From positions 1 to 41,905 of the forward strand of contig NZ_QLVG01000052.1 of NCBI RefSeq assembly GCF_003382685.1: a stretch of 41,905 nt of DNA, in the 5' to 3' direction. The translations under genes were made by a program, and so were the position numbers. The notes under the pieces were generated by a model. That model was given only the letters and a program-made list of their open reading frames with translations. It searched no databases and was not told where the DNA came from. Shown here one piece after another: positions 34,191 through 41,599 of the stretch. The stretch's first letter is position 1, and each line of letters begins with the position of its first letter. The DNA comes from Halorussus litoreus (GTDB lineage: Archaea > Halobacteriota > Halobacteria > Halobacteriales > Haladaptataceae).

Positions 34191-34247
34191 ACCGGGGCGA
34201 CGACCGCCCCCGGTTTAATCCTCCTGCATCGAAATCGGTCGTCCGTC

Positions 34248-34937
34248 TCACTCCTCCTGCATCGGCACGAACCGAACGCGACCGTGAGTCTCCCGCTCCA
34301 GCGACCCGTCCGCGCGCTTGCGAGCCCAGACGAGATGCTGGCCCGCGCCTGGGCCGCCCGATTCGAGCGGCCCGAGCAGTTGCCCTTCGGGTCGGACCTG
34401 CTCGACCACCGCGGTCGGGAAGTCGCTCGGTGCGGCGGTCAGGTACGCGGCGTCGTACGGCGCGTGCTCGGGCCAGCCGCGGTTGCCGTCGCCGACCCTG
34501 ACCGAGATCTCGTCGTAGCCGAGGCGGTCGAACCGCTCGCGGGCCTGCCGGGCCAGCGACTCGTGGTACTCCACGCTGTAGACGTGCTCCGCCCCGACGA
34601 CCTCGGCCGTGACCGCGGCGTGGTAGCCACAGCCGGTGCCGATTTCCAGCACGCGCTCGCCGGGCGCGAGGTCGAGCAGGTCGACCATCGCCGCCACCAT
34701 GTGGGGCGCGCTGATGGTCTGGTCGCGCCCGATGGGGAGCGGGCGGTCCTCGTAGGCCCGGTCGCGCCGGTCGGGGGGCACGAACTCGTGGCGCGGGACC
34801 GCCCGCATCGCCGCGAGCGTCGCGTCGTCGAACGCCTCCCGGCGCGCGACCTGCTCGACCATCCGGTCGCGCGCTCGCTCGTAGTCGGTCGCTCCGTCTT
34901 TCTCTGTCCCGCTCCCGTCGTCCCCTCCCCCGAACAT
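34248..34937 (-). CDS. pcm: Protein-L-isoaspartate O-methyltransferase, paralogue 2
   Basis: This is 229 residues from ATG 34937 (MFGGGDDGSGTEKDGATDYE), preceded by GGGTGAG as a ribosome binding site. The classic PIMT sequence is AAMRAVPRHEFVPPD, PLPIGRDQTISAPHMVAAMV, RVLEIGTGCGYHAAVTAEVV, VRVGDGNRGWPEHAPYDAAY and EGQLLGPLESGGPGAGQHLV. It is the more canonical of the two paralogues, with the QTIS loop intact. GTG 34946 is an alternative start. It follows the HVO_0476-type zinc-finger gene by 19 bp. Confidence 0.9.
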   Translation of the reverse strand: MFGGGDDGSGTEKDGATDYERARDRMVEQVARREAFDDATLAAMRAVPRHEFVPPDRRDRAYEDRPLPIGRDQTISAPHMVAAMVDLLDLAPGERVLEIGTGCGYHAAVTAEVVGAEHVYSVEYHESLARQARERFDRLGYDEISVRVGDGNRGWPEHAPYDAAYLTAAPSDFPTAVVEQVRPEGQLLGPLESGGPGAGQHLVWARKRADGSLERETHGRVRFVPMQEE

Positions 34938-34956
34938 GCGTCTCACCCGGCGGGGA

Positions 34957-35610
34957 TCACCACGCCGACCACGCCGTCGAGGTCTCGTCGTCGGCGTACA
35001 CTCGCTTCACGTCCTTCGCGAACGCGACGTCGCCCTCCTCGCCGAGCGGGTTGAAGTCGTAGCCACTCGCGTCGTCCCGGACCGCGACGGACTTGACCTC
35101 GAACTCCTCGTCGCCGAACTCTTCGGTCTCGCCGACCGTGAACTCGTAGTCACCGGGCACGCTGATCTGGACGCTCCGCGAGTCGTCGTTGCGGCCGTCC
35201 ACGGGATTTACCGTGACGTTCACGCGGACGTTGTCGACCGCGCGGGTCCAGAACGTCTCCACGTCCTCGACCTCCGCCTCGTCGCGCCGGACCTCGTCGC
35301 CGAGCTGGAGGTCGGTGATGCGCACGACCATGATGGCCTCGGGCGTGTCGAGCACGAACTCCTCGCCGACCGCGACGGTCTCCTCGGGCGGGGCCTCCAC
35401 GGTGGCGGTGAACGACTCGCCGTCCTGGGACACCACCACGTCGCGTTCGACCTCCTCCTCTCGCTCGATAGTCGTCTTGTGGACGTGACTGCACTCCGTG
35501 CAGCGCACGGTGACCTGTCCGCTCCCCTCCGAGAGCACCTCGTGGACCGTCTCCACGTCGGGCGAACACGAGGGGCAGGTCGCCGCGACGCGCTCCGCTG
35601 TTTCGCTCAT
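34957..35610 (-). CDS. HVO_0476-type zinc-finger protein
   Basis: This is 217 residues. The N-terminal zinc finger is RVAATCPSCSPDVETVHEVL and VRCTECSHVH (Cys12, 15, 37, 40), followed by a beta-rich domain with LDTPEAIMVVRITDLQLGDE and a C-terminal segment VKRVYADDETSTAWSAW. It matches the haloarchaeal HVO_0476 family; function unknown. It is first in a cluster reading into pcm paralogue 2, the methyltransferase and paralogue 1, so a link to protein repair or methylation is possible. Confidence 0.82.
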   Translation of the reverse strand: MSETAERVAATCPSCSPDVETVHEVLSEGSGQVTVRCTECSHVHKTTIEREEEVERDVVVSQDGESFTATVEAPPEETVAVGEEFVLDTPEAIMVVRITDLQLGDEVRRDEAEVEDVETFWTRAVDNVRVNVTVNPVDGRNDDSRSVQISVPGDYEFTVGETEEFGDEEFEVKSVAVRDDASGYDFNPLGEEGDVAFAKDVKRVYADDETSTAWSAW

Positions 35611-35635
35611 ATCGGTCGAGTACGTACTGCGAGCG

Positions 35636-35641
35636 TAAAAA
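35636..35641 (-). promoter_or_regulatory. TATA box for the HVO_0476-PIMT cluster
   Basis: TTTTTA on the minus strand is centred 28 bp before ATG 35610, giving a leaderless transcript for the zinc-finger/methyltransferase cluster. Confidence 0.6.
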
Positions 35642-35719
35642 CGCGTGGAGTTCTCGGTCCTTGGAATCGAACCCTCGGTCGCTCGTCCTCGGAGAACCGT
35701 TCGGTCCTCGGAGAGAAAC

Positions 35720-35935
35720 TCAGTCGTCGGCGGGGACCGTGCCGGTCCAGTTCGCGTCGGTCGTGGGGGTGTTCTCGTCGAGCGCAGCCCGTTCGCCGCT
35801 CGTTTCGTTCGAAACGCTCGCGGATTCTTCGGGCGCGTTCGCGGTCGTTTCGTCAGTTCGGTCGTCTCGGCCGTTCTCGTCCCCGCTCGGCGGGGCTGTG
35901 TACATGATGCCTCGGCTTGCACTTCGGTAGGTCAT
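35720..35935 (-). CDS. Small hydrophilic protein, uncertain
   Basis: From ATG 35935 it gives 71 residues: MTYRSASRGIMYTAPPSGDE, then Asp/Thr/Glu/Ser-rich text to TDANWTGTVPADD. It is acidic and disordered like a haloarchaeal protein, but no domain, clear TATA box or ribosome binding site is visible. It could be a real short gene or chance coding. TTG 35944 is an alternative start. Confidence 0.4.
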   Translation of the reverse strand: MTYRSASRGIMYTAPPSGDENGRDDRTDETTANAPEESASVSNETSGERAALDENTPTTDANWTGTVPADD

Positions 35936-36068
35936 CGTTGTCAAAGCGTGTGGTCTGTTCTCACTGAAAAGGATTCCCCTGCCAGTCTTAATGGTATATT
36001 ATCACGATTAAGGTGTCAAAGGCCGAGTGAAAGCCAGATAATTGGTACTGGGCCCCAAACGCCGGGGC

Positions 36069-37202
36069 ATGGACGGAGAGCGCGACCCGGTCGCGGAGGG
36101 CACGACCGACTCCGCGGACCTCTACGACGTGGCGACGTGGGAACGACGAAGCTGGCTCGATGGCCTCTCTTCCGGCGTCTACTGGCTGTTGAGCACGGCC
36201 GCACCGTACGTGGTTGCGCTGTTCGCGCTGGTGATCGTGCTCGGTGAACTGGTGCTGTTCGGAGTCGCCGCGATCTCGTACCAGAACCCCGTCATCGCGG
36301 CGCTGGTCCTGCTGTCGGTCGTCCCGGCGTTCGGACTGGCGGCGTACATCTGGTACGCCGACGTGACCACCTCCGAGCCGGTGTCGCTGCTCGCACTGAC
36401 GTTCCTGCTCGGCGTGGTGCTGGCGAGCTTCGCGGCGGTAGTCAACACCCTGTTTCAGCCCCTGTTCACGCTCGTCCCGGTCGTCGGGACGGTCCTCTTC
36501 TTCGTCGTCGTGGTCGCGCCGATAGAGGAGACGGTGAAGTGGCTCGCGGTCAGACTGTACGCGTTCCGGAGCGACCGCTTCGACGCGGTCATCGACGGTG
36601 CGGTGTACGGTGCGATGGCGGGGCTGGGCTTCGCAACCATCGAGAACGCCATCTACATCACGCAGGGGCTGGGCGAGGCGTCGACCATCGGTTCGGACGC
36701 CATCACCGCCGCGGGACAGACTGCCGCGGCTCGCCTGCTGGCTGGCCCGGGTCACGTCATCTACTCGGCGTTCGCGGGCTACTACCTCGGGCTGGCGAAG
36801 TTCAACCGCGAGAACGCGGGCCCCATCGTCATCAAGGGGCTACTCATCGCGGCGTTCATCCACGCGCTGTACAACAGCATCGTGACCTACCTGCCGGACA
36901 TCGTCGAGTTAACCGGGCTCGCCATCCCGACCGGCGTGGCCTTCCTCGGTTTCGTCCTCGTGTACGACGGAGCGTTCGGCTACCTGCTCTACCGGAAGAT
37001 CGCGCGCTACCGCAACGCCTACCGGCAGGCCGACATGAACCGGAGCGTCCGGTTCGATGACGGCGGAGCGCCCGCCGACGAACTGGGCAACCGGCCGGAC
37101 GCCGACGCGCAGGCGGTCGATTCCGAGGAACAGCCGACCGAGAGCCCACACCGCGACGGCGAGTCGGCCCGCGCGGAGCGCTCCGACCGCGATACGGAGT
37201 AA
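36069..37202 (+). CDS. PrsW-family intramembrane metalloprotease
   Basis: This is 377 residues from ATG 36069, with about eight to nine membrane helices. Protease signatures are VVVVAPIEETVKWLAVRLYA (Glu153-Glu154), GLGFATIENAIYI, GPGHVIYSAFAGYYLGLAKF and GLLIAAFIHALYNSI, together forming the Glu/His metal site of the PrsW/CAAX-protease superfamily. PrsW cleaves anti-sigma factors in Bacillus; the archaeal substrate is unknown. The C-terminal 50 residues are an acidic disordered tail. Upstream is an AT-rich dyad CTTAAT...ATTAAG (35987-36012). Confidence 0.9.
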   Translation: MDGERDPVAEGTTDSADLYDVATWERRSWLDGLSSGVYWLLSTAAPYVVALFALVIVLGELVLFGVAAISYQNPVIAALVLLSVVPAFGLAAYIWYADVTTSEPVSLLALTFLLGVVLASFAAVVNTLFQPLFTLVPVVGTVLFFVVVVAPIEETVKWLAVRLYAFRSDRFDAVIDGAVYGAMAGLGFATIENAIYITQGLGEASTIGSDAITAAGQTAAARLLAGPGHVIYSAFAGYYLGLAKFNRENAGPIVIKGLLIAAFIHALYNSIVTYLPDIVELTGLAIPTGVAFLGFVLVYDGAFGYLLYRKIARYRNAYRQADMNRSVRFDDGGAPADELGNRPDADAQAVDSEEQPTESPHRDGESARAERSDRDTE

Positions 37203-37276
37203 TCTCGCGCTGGAATCGCGACTCGTCTCCCTCACCCACCTTCGAAACCCGCCGTGCCAAGCTTCAAGTACCAGAA

Positions 37277-37296
37277 CGGGACGAAACCGGCCCATG
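37277..37296 (+). promoter_or_regulatory. Shared 20-nt leader ending in a start codon, copy 2
   Basis: This is identical to 31168-31187. TTCAAGTA (37263-37270) is centred about 28 bp before ATG 37294. Two unrelated genes therefore share the whole TATA-to-start segment. Confidence 0.8.
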
Positions 37297-38424
37297 ACTC
37301 ACGTCCTCGGTCGCCGCGACTCCGATGGCTCTACTGCTGATGATTCGAACCCCGACGACTCCCCGCCCGCACCCGCCGCACGCTTCGGCCACTACCGGGC
37401 CCGCGACGGGAGTTCCGGAGCCGAGGTCCGGATCGACTTCGACCGGCCCCACGTCGGTCTGATCGTGGGCAAGCGCGGCTACGGCAAGTCGTACACACTC
37501 GGCGTGCTCGCCGAGGAACTCGCCCGTGCGCCAGGAGTCGCGCCGGTGGTCGCGGACCCGATGGGTATCTTCGGGTCGCTGGGCGACCTCGGCGCAACCG
37601 TGGTCGAGCGCCCGTGCGTGACCGCCGCCGCGCTCGCGCCGCAGGCGTGGTGCGACCTGCTCGGACTGGCGGCCGACTCCCCGGCGGGCGCGCTGGTGTG
37701 GCAGGCCGCGGCCGCCCGCTCGACGCTCGCCGGAATGCGGGCGTTCGTCGCGGACGCCGACACGAAGGCCGACCGGACTACCCGCCGAGCGGCCGACAAC
37801 CACCTCGCGCTCGCCGAGTCGTGGGACGCCTTCGCGCCGGAGGGCCTCACTGCCGAGGACCTGCTCGACTCGCCGTCCGCCGTCGGGACCAGCGCGGGCA
37901 CGGTGCTGGACCTCTCGGGATTCGACCCCGCGCCCGCGAACGCCCTCGTCCGCGCGGTCGCGGGGAGCCTCTACGACCACTGCGTGCGCGAGCGCCCCGA
38001 CTGGCTGCCTTGGCTGCTGGTCGACGAGGCCCACGCCTTCTTCGCGGGCGACGCTGCGCGACCGCGAGCCGGCTCGCGGTCGCGCAGCGTCGCCGCTCCC
38101 GCGCTCCGGACCGCGGTGACGCGGGGCCGCCAGCCGGGGCTGAGCCTCGTCGCGGCGACCCAGCGCCCGAGCGCGCTCCCGCCGGTCGCAATCTCGCAGG
38201 CCGACCTGTTGGCGGCCCACCGGCTGACCTCGCGGGCCGACCTCGACGCGCTCGCCGCGGCCCGGCCCACCTACCTCGGCGCGTCGTTCGAGGAGCGCCT
38301 ACCCGACGCGCGGGGCGAGGTCCTGCTGGTCGACGACGCCACCGAGAGCGTCCACGCGGTCCGGGTCCGCGAGCGCGAGACGCCCCACGGCGGCGCGAGT
38401 CCGCGCGCTTCGGCGCGCGAGTGA
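37294..38424 (+). CDS. HerA-like (DUF87-type) ATPase
   Basis: This is 376 residues from ATG 37294. After a disordered head, ARFGHYRARDG and VGLIVGKRGYGKSYTLGVLA give Walker A (residues 59-66). VVADPMGIFGSLGDLG follows, with Walker B WLLVDEAHAF (Asp244-Glu245), then TRGRQPGLSLVAATQRPSAL and ISQADLLAAHRLTS. These are HerA/FtsK-superfamily features. HerA normally pairs with NurA, which is not in this window. An exact 16-codon palindrome (GDAARPRAGSRSRSVA, residues 252-267) sits just after Walker B, where I expect relatives to run straight into APALRT. Confidence 0.82.
   Translation: MTHVLGRRDSDGSTADDSNPDDSPPAPAARFGHYRARDGSSGAEVRIDFDRPHVGLIVGKRGYGKSYTLGVLAEELARAPGVAPVVADPMGIFGSLGDLGATVVERPCVTAAALAPQAWCDLLGLAADSPAGALVWQAAAARSTLAGMRAFVADADTKADRTTRRAADNHLALAESWDAFAPEGLTAEDLLDSPSAVGTSAGTVLDLSGFDPAPANALVRAVAGSLYDHCVRERPDWLPWLLVDEAHAFFAGDAARPRAGSRSRSVAAPALRTAVTRGRQPGLSLVAATQRPSALPPVAISQADLLAAHRLTSRADLDALAAARPTYLGASFEERLPDARGEVLLVDDATESVHAVRVRERETPHGGASPRASARE
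38047..38094. repeat. 48-bp perfect palindrome next to Walker B of the HerA-like gene
   Basis: Two 24-nt arms have no spacer, centred on GAGCCGGCTC at 38070.5. It starts and ends on codon boundaries and encodes 16 residues, half of them Arg/Ser/Ala, in the loop after the Walker B helix start. Confidence 0.97.
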
Positions 38425-38502
38425 CCCGGCTCCTACTGGCGAGGGTTCGCCGGAGTCGAAACCGGTATCTCGGTCGCCTGACTCGTCCGAGACGAGACTC
38501 GA

Positions 38503-38892
38503 ATGGCCGACCTCGACCGCCTCGACCCGCTCGCGCTGGTCGCCCTCGGCGGGTTCGCCGGGGCTATCACTCGGTACGGCGTCACGGTAGCGCTCCCCAC
38601 TGGCTTTCCGTGGGGCACGCTCGCGGTGAACGTCGCGGGGAGCTTCGCGCTTGGCGTCCTGCTGTTCGAGGAGCGGCTGGTCGGCCGCCTCGGCGAGCGC
38701 GCCCGACTGGTCGCGGCCACCGGCTTCCTCTCGTCGTTCACGACCTACAGCACGTTCGCGACCGAGACGGCCGCGCTCGCGCCGACGCTCGCGGTTGCGA
38801 ACGTCGGCGCGAACTACGTGCTCGGATTCGCGGCGGTGCTCGCGGGCCGCGCCGCGGTTCGCTCGCTCGCAGCGTCGGAGGTGCGGGCGTGA
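38503..38892 (+). CDS. crcB: Fluoride channel CrcB/Fluc, subunit 1
   Basis: This is 129 residues with four helices. CrcB signatures are GGFAGAITRYGVTVALP, GTLAVNVAGSFALGVLLFEE and TGFLSSFTTYSTFATETAAL. The Asn in VNVAGS and the Phe/Thr/Ser of SFTTYSTF line the fluoride pore. It is followed by a second crcB through a 13-codon mini-ORF, so the pair probably forms a heterodimeric antiparallel channel. No fluoride riboswitch is recognisable in the 78-bp gap upstream. Confidence 0.93.
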   Translation: MADLDRLDPLALVALGGFAGAITRYGVTVALPTGFPWGTLAVNVAGSFALGVLLFEERLVGRLGERARLVAATGFLSSFTTYSTFATETAALAPTLAVANVGANYVLGFAAVLAGRAAVRSLAASEVRA

Positions 38893-38933
38893 TGGCGGGG
38901 AGTGTCAAAGCGGTGTGGGAGGTGATACGATGA
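38892..38933 (+). CDS. Thirteen-codon relay mini-ORF (MAGSVKAVWEVIR)
   Basis: Its ATG shares a base with the stop of crcB 1 (TGATG) and its TGA overlaps the start of crcB 2 (ATGA). It thus joins the two genes with no untranslated gap and contains the crcB 2 ribosome binding site. Confidence 0.35.
   Translation: MAGSVKAVWEVIR
38918..38926 (+). promoter_or_regulatory. Strong ribosome binding site GGAGGTGAT for crcB 2
   Basis: Nine bases complementary to the 16S rRNA 3' end lie 7 nt (from the GGAGG core) before ATG 38930. It fixes the start of crcB 2 and is the best ribosome binding site in the window. Confidence 0.85.
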
Positions 38934-39283
38934 ACACTGCCGTCGTCGTCGGCGCAGGCGGGGCGCTCGGCGCGCTCGCGCGGTTCGGCGTCGGCTCGCT
39001 GCTTCCCGGCGAGACGACCGACACCCTCGCGGTGAACGTCCTCGGGAGCTTCGCGCTGGGCGCACTGCTGGCCGGATTCGGCGAGGAAGCCGGCCTGCTG
39101 GCGCTGCTCGGAACGGGCTTCTGCGGGGCGTTCACGACGTTCTCCAGCTTCGCGGTCGAGACCGTGGACCTGTACGAGCGCGGCGAGCGGCGGACGGCGG
39201 TTTTCAACGCGGCGGTGAATTTAGCGGGTGCGCTCCTCGCGGTCGGCGTCGGCGGCTGGATCGGGACTGCGTTCGTCGGGTGA
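38930..39283 (+). CDS. crcB: Fluoride channel CrcB/Fluc, subunit 2
   Basis: This is 117 residues from ATG 38930. It has GGALGALARFGVGSLLP, DTLAVNVLGSFALGALLAGF, LLGTGFCGAFTTFSSFAVET and a last helix NAAVNLAGALLAVGVGGWI. The same pore residues as subunit 1 are present (VNVLGS, FTTFSSF). Tandem, diverged crcB genes usually encode the two halves of a heterodimeric fluoride exporter. Confidence 0.93.
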   Translation: MNTAVVVGAGGALGALARFGVGSLLPGETTDTLAVNVLGSFALGALLAGFGEEAGLLALLGTGFCGAFTTFSSFAVETVDLYERGERRTAVFNAAVNLAGALLAVGVGGWIGTAFVG

Positions 39284-39375
39284 CTTCGGCCGGGCCCCGT
39301 GGATACCGGTCGGCCTGTCGCTCGCAGTGGCTCGATGGCCCGCGGAGTGGTGTCTTCCCGCAGATACGTCGCAAA

Positions 39376-39383
39376 CTTTAGTA
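39376..39383 (+). promoter_or_regulatory. TATA box for the right-edge unknown operon
   Basis: CTTTAGTA is centred 28 bp before ATG 39408, fixing that start and giving a leaderless operon transcript. Confidence 0.6.
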
Positions 39384-39407
39384 TGGAGGAACGAGGTTAG
39401 GAAATCG

Positions 39408-40532
39408 ATGCCACTGCGTCCCACCGATACCGACGTTCTCGCGGATATCTGCACGTCGGTCGCGCTACAGAACCACGGGTTTCTGTACGTCGACCGGGTC
39501 GGCGACGAGATCCGGTCGCAGTACGAGAGCTCGGACACCGGCGCGCTGAAGGCCAGTTCGCTGTCCCGGACGGACATCAAGAAGGCGATGGACGACATCG
39601 TCTCCGACGAGTACTCCGAACTCCAGCGGCTCCGGACCGGGGTGTACTACTACGACCCGTTCGGAACCGGCGACAACCGGGAGATAACCGCGGAGCTGAC
39701 CGCGCTGTTCCGCCAGCAGCTGGTTGTCACCAGCGAGAAGCTCCGGTCGCGCTTCGAGGTCGCCATCGACGACATCGACTTCTTCACCGAGGAACTCGAA
39801 GACCGGCGACTTCTCAAGCGCGTCGCGGCGGGCGAGCGCGACTACTTCACCATCGGCTCGCAGCTCAAAGAGCAGGCCGGGGAAGCGGGCGTGGAGGCGC
39901 GACTACAGGAGAAAGCGACCTACGGGAAGCTTTCCCACGACCAGCTGGAGAAGGTCATCAACGTCTCGGCGACTGCCGACGTCATCCGATATCTGGAGGC
40001 CGAAGGGTTCGTCATCGACCTCGACGGCGAGTACCTCGTCCAGAGCGACGAGGCCATCGCGGAGTTCGGCGCGTACCTCGCCCGCCAGATCGGCGACGAC
40101 GTCGCGACCGAGTTCGAGTCCTCGGCGTATCTCCTGCCGGCCGAGGAGTTCTCCCAGCTCGTCGAGAACGAGGTCTCCGAGCGCTCGGACGTACTCGCGC
40201 AGGCCCGCGAGGTCCGGGGCGACGTGCTCGACGCGACCGAGGACGCGCTGGCCGACGATCTCGGGCTGGAGGAGGACGCGCCGGTCGTCCGGCAGGGCGA
40301 CGAGTTCGAGGCGTACGTCGACCGCCGGGCCGAGGAGATCCAGCGCGAGGTCACCAGCAGCGACGAGCGCCTCGCGACCGAGTCGGACTTCCACGACGTG
40401 GGCCACCCGATGATCGAGGAGATCCACGTCGGCACCGCACAGCAGGCCAACGAGTACGCCCGGGACGCCATCCGCGACCGGTTCGACGAGATGGTCGCCG
40501 ACCAGTTCCGGGTCGGGACCTCCGAATCGTGA
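39408..40532 (+). CDS. Unrecognised protein with tandem winged-helix-like region (operon gene 1)
   Basis: This is 374 residues, no membrane segment. It alternates helices with short beta pairs in a way typical of serial winged helices: ADICTSVALQNHGFLYVDRV, AMDDIVSDEYSELQRLRTGV, TEELEDRRLLKRVAAGERDY, VIRYLEAEGFVIDLDGEYLV. A hydrophobic strand-helix SAYLLPAEEFSQLVENEV and a helical C-terminus with FHDVGHPMIEEIHVGTAQQ follow. I do not recognise the family. The serial winged helices followed by a strand-helix recall scaffolds such as UFL1 or kleisin/MukF-type proteins, but this is a loose resemblance. It leads a dense operon with two more unknown genes. Confidence 0.7.
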   Translation: MPLRPTDTDVLADICTSVALQNHGFLYVDRVGDEIRSQYESSDTGALKASSLSRTDIKKAMDDIVSDEYSELQRLRTGVYYYDPFGTGDNREITAELTALFRQQLVVTSEKLRSRFEVAIDDIDFFTEELEDRRLLKRVAAGERDYFTIGSQLKEQAGEAGVEARLQEKATYGKLSHDQLEKVINVSATADVIRYLEAEGFVIDLDGEYLVQSDEAIAEFGAYLARQIGDDVATEFESSAYLLPAEEFSQLVENEVSERSDVLAQAREVRGDVLDATEDALADDLGLEEDAPVVRQGDEFEAYVDRRAEEIQREVTSSDERLATESDFHDVGHPMIEEIHVGTAQQANEYARDAIRDRFDEMVADQFRVGTSES

Positions 40533-40561
40533 ATCGAGCGACCGATAGCCGATCTACGTAA
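40529..40561 (+). other. Possible ten-codon relay ORF between operon genes 1 and 2
   Basis: GTG 40529 overlaps the stop of gene 1 (GTGA) and reads VNRATDSRST to TAA 40559-40561, ending 2 nt before ATG 40564. It is like the relay ORFs at 24950 and 38892 but with weaker ends, so it could be chance. Confidence 0.2.
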
Positions 40562-40563
40562 CG

Positions 40564-41598
40564 ATGCCACGCAAATACCGAAACTTCGAATCGACCGAGA
40601 TGCAGGACGGAGAGTACGTCGTCGCGGAGCCAGTCAACCAGACCGACGAGGCGGTCCGCCTCGAAGCCGGCTGGTTCGACACCGAGGACGACATCGAGGG
40701 CGAGTGGGAAGAGCCCATCGGCGCGATCATCCGGAGCGACCTCACCGACGGGATGTCGCTGTCGGAGGGCACCGGCACCATCGCCAGACAGCAAGCAGTC
40801 GAGAACCTCGACGAAGCCACCAAGGGCGGCGAGCAGATCGTCGCCAACGAGGCCGAAGCCGAGGCCCTGCTCGACTACTTCGCCGAGAACGAGGTGGTCG
40901 AACTCGAGGGCAACGACGTGGTCCTTCTGAAGGACCCCAACGAGGTGTCGGGCGAGATGGTGCTCAACTGGGCCGCGGCGATGAGTGCCTGCGTCGACAA
41001 GATCGACGAGACGATGGACCGGTTCGAGCGCGCCAAGGACAAGCTCCAGAAGCACATGGACAGCGTCGACGCCGACCCCCAGCGCACCGAGGAGCTGATG
41101 AAGGAGAAGGCCCAGGAGCTGATGGCGCTGGGCGGCGGCTCAGGATTCCCGGACCGGAGCGACCTCTCCGAGCAGGAACGACAGAAGTACGACGTGCTCA
41201 AGGAGGACTTCGTCTACTACAAGAAGCTCAACGAGGCCGAACAGGAGAACGTCTCGACCGCCCAGAAGGGCATCGACGAGATAAAGCGCATGATCGACAA
41301 GCTCGAGGGAGCCCGTAGCACGCTCGACCAGAAGCAGGGCGAGATCAGACAGCGGGCGCTCAAGGAGCGGGTGTTCCCCGAGAACGACGTCGACATCGCG
41401 ATGAACATGGGCGAACTCGTCACCAGTCTCACCGGCGTCGGCAGCATCGAGGACGAGGCCGAGGACATGTCCGAGGACGACCTCGAGAACGCCGTCACGG
41501 ACATCATGAGCGACACCCAGAGCCTCGATTCGGCCGTCGACGACATCGTCGGCGAGGAGATGGAGGAGGAGGGACAGACTACCGACTTCGCGGTGTAG
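40564..41598 (+). CDS. Unrecognised coiled-coil protein (operon gene 2)
   Basis: This is 344 residues. The N-terminal ~130 are mixed (RKYRNFESTEMQDGEYVVAE, AEALLDYFAENEVVELEGND, the latter winged-helix-like). Long charged helices follow: KIDETMDRFERAKDKLQKHM, EELMKEKAQELMALGGG, and YYKKLNEAEQENVSTAQKGI with DEIKRMIDKLEGARSTLDQK, two probable coiled-coil segments in hairpin arrangement. The C-terminus is very acidic and ends TDFAV. Function unknown. It starts 31 nt after gene 1 and ends 1 nt before gene 3. Confidence 0.7.
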   Translation: MPRKYRNFESTEMQDGEYVVAEPVNQTDEAVRLEAGWFDTEDDIEGEWEEPIGAIIRSDLTDGMSLSEGTGTIARQQAVENLDEATKGGEQIVANEAEAEALLDYFAENEVVELEGNDVVLLKDPNEVSGEMVLNWAAAMSACVDKIDETMDRFERAKDKLQKHMDSVDADPQRTEELMKEKAQELMALGGGSGFPDRSDLSEQERQKYDVLKEDFVYYKKLNEAEQENVSTAQKGIDEIKRMIDKLEGARSTLDQKQGEIRQRALKERVFPENDVDIAMNMGELVTSLTGVGSIEDEAEDMSEDDLENAVTDIMSDTQSLDSAVDDIVGEEMEEEGQTTDFAV

Positions 41599-41599
41599 C

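Noticed and set aside
35655-35685. Possible tRNA T-arm on the minus strand (GGTTCGATTCC)
   Set aside because: The five bases flanking the loop do not pair (GAGGG against CCAAG) and no anticodon or acceptor stem is found nearby.
38425-38502. Fluoride (crcB) riboswitch before the crcB pair
   Set aside because: The gap is 78 bp and I cannot find the conserved GGCGATGG-like or TGATG/GCC pseudoknot elements; only a small CTCGTC/GACGAG stem is present.
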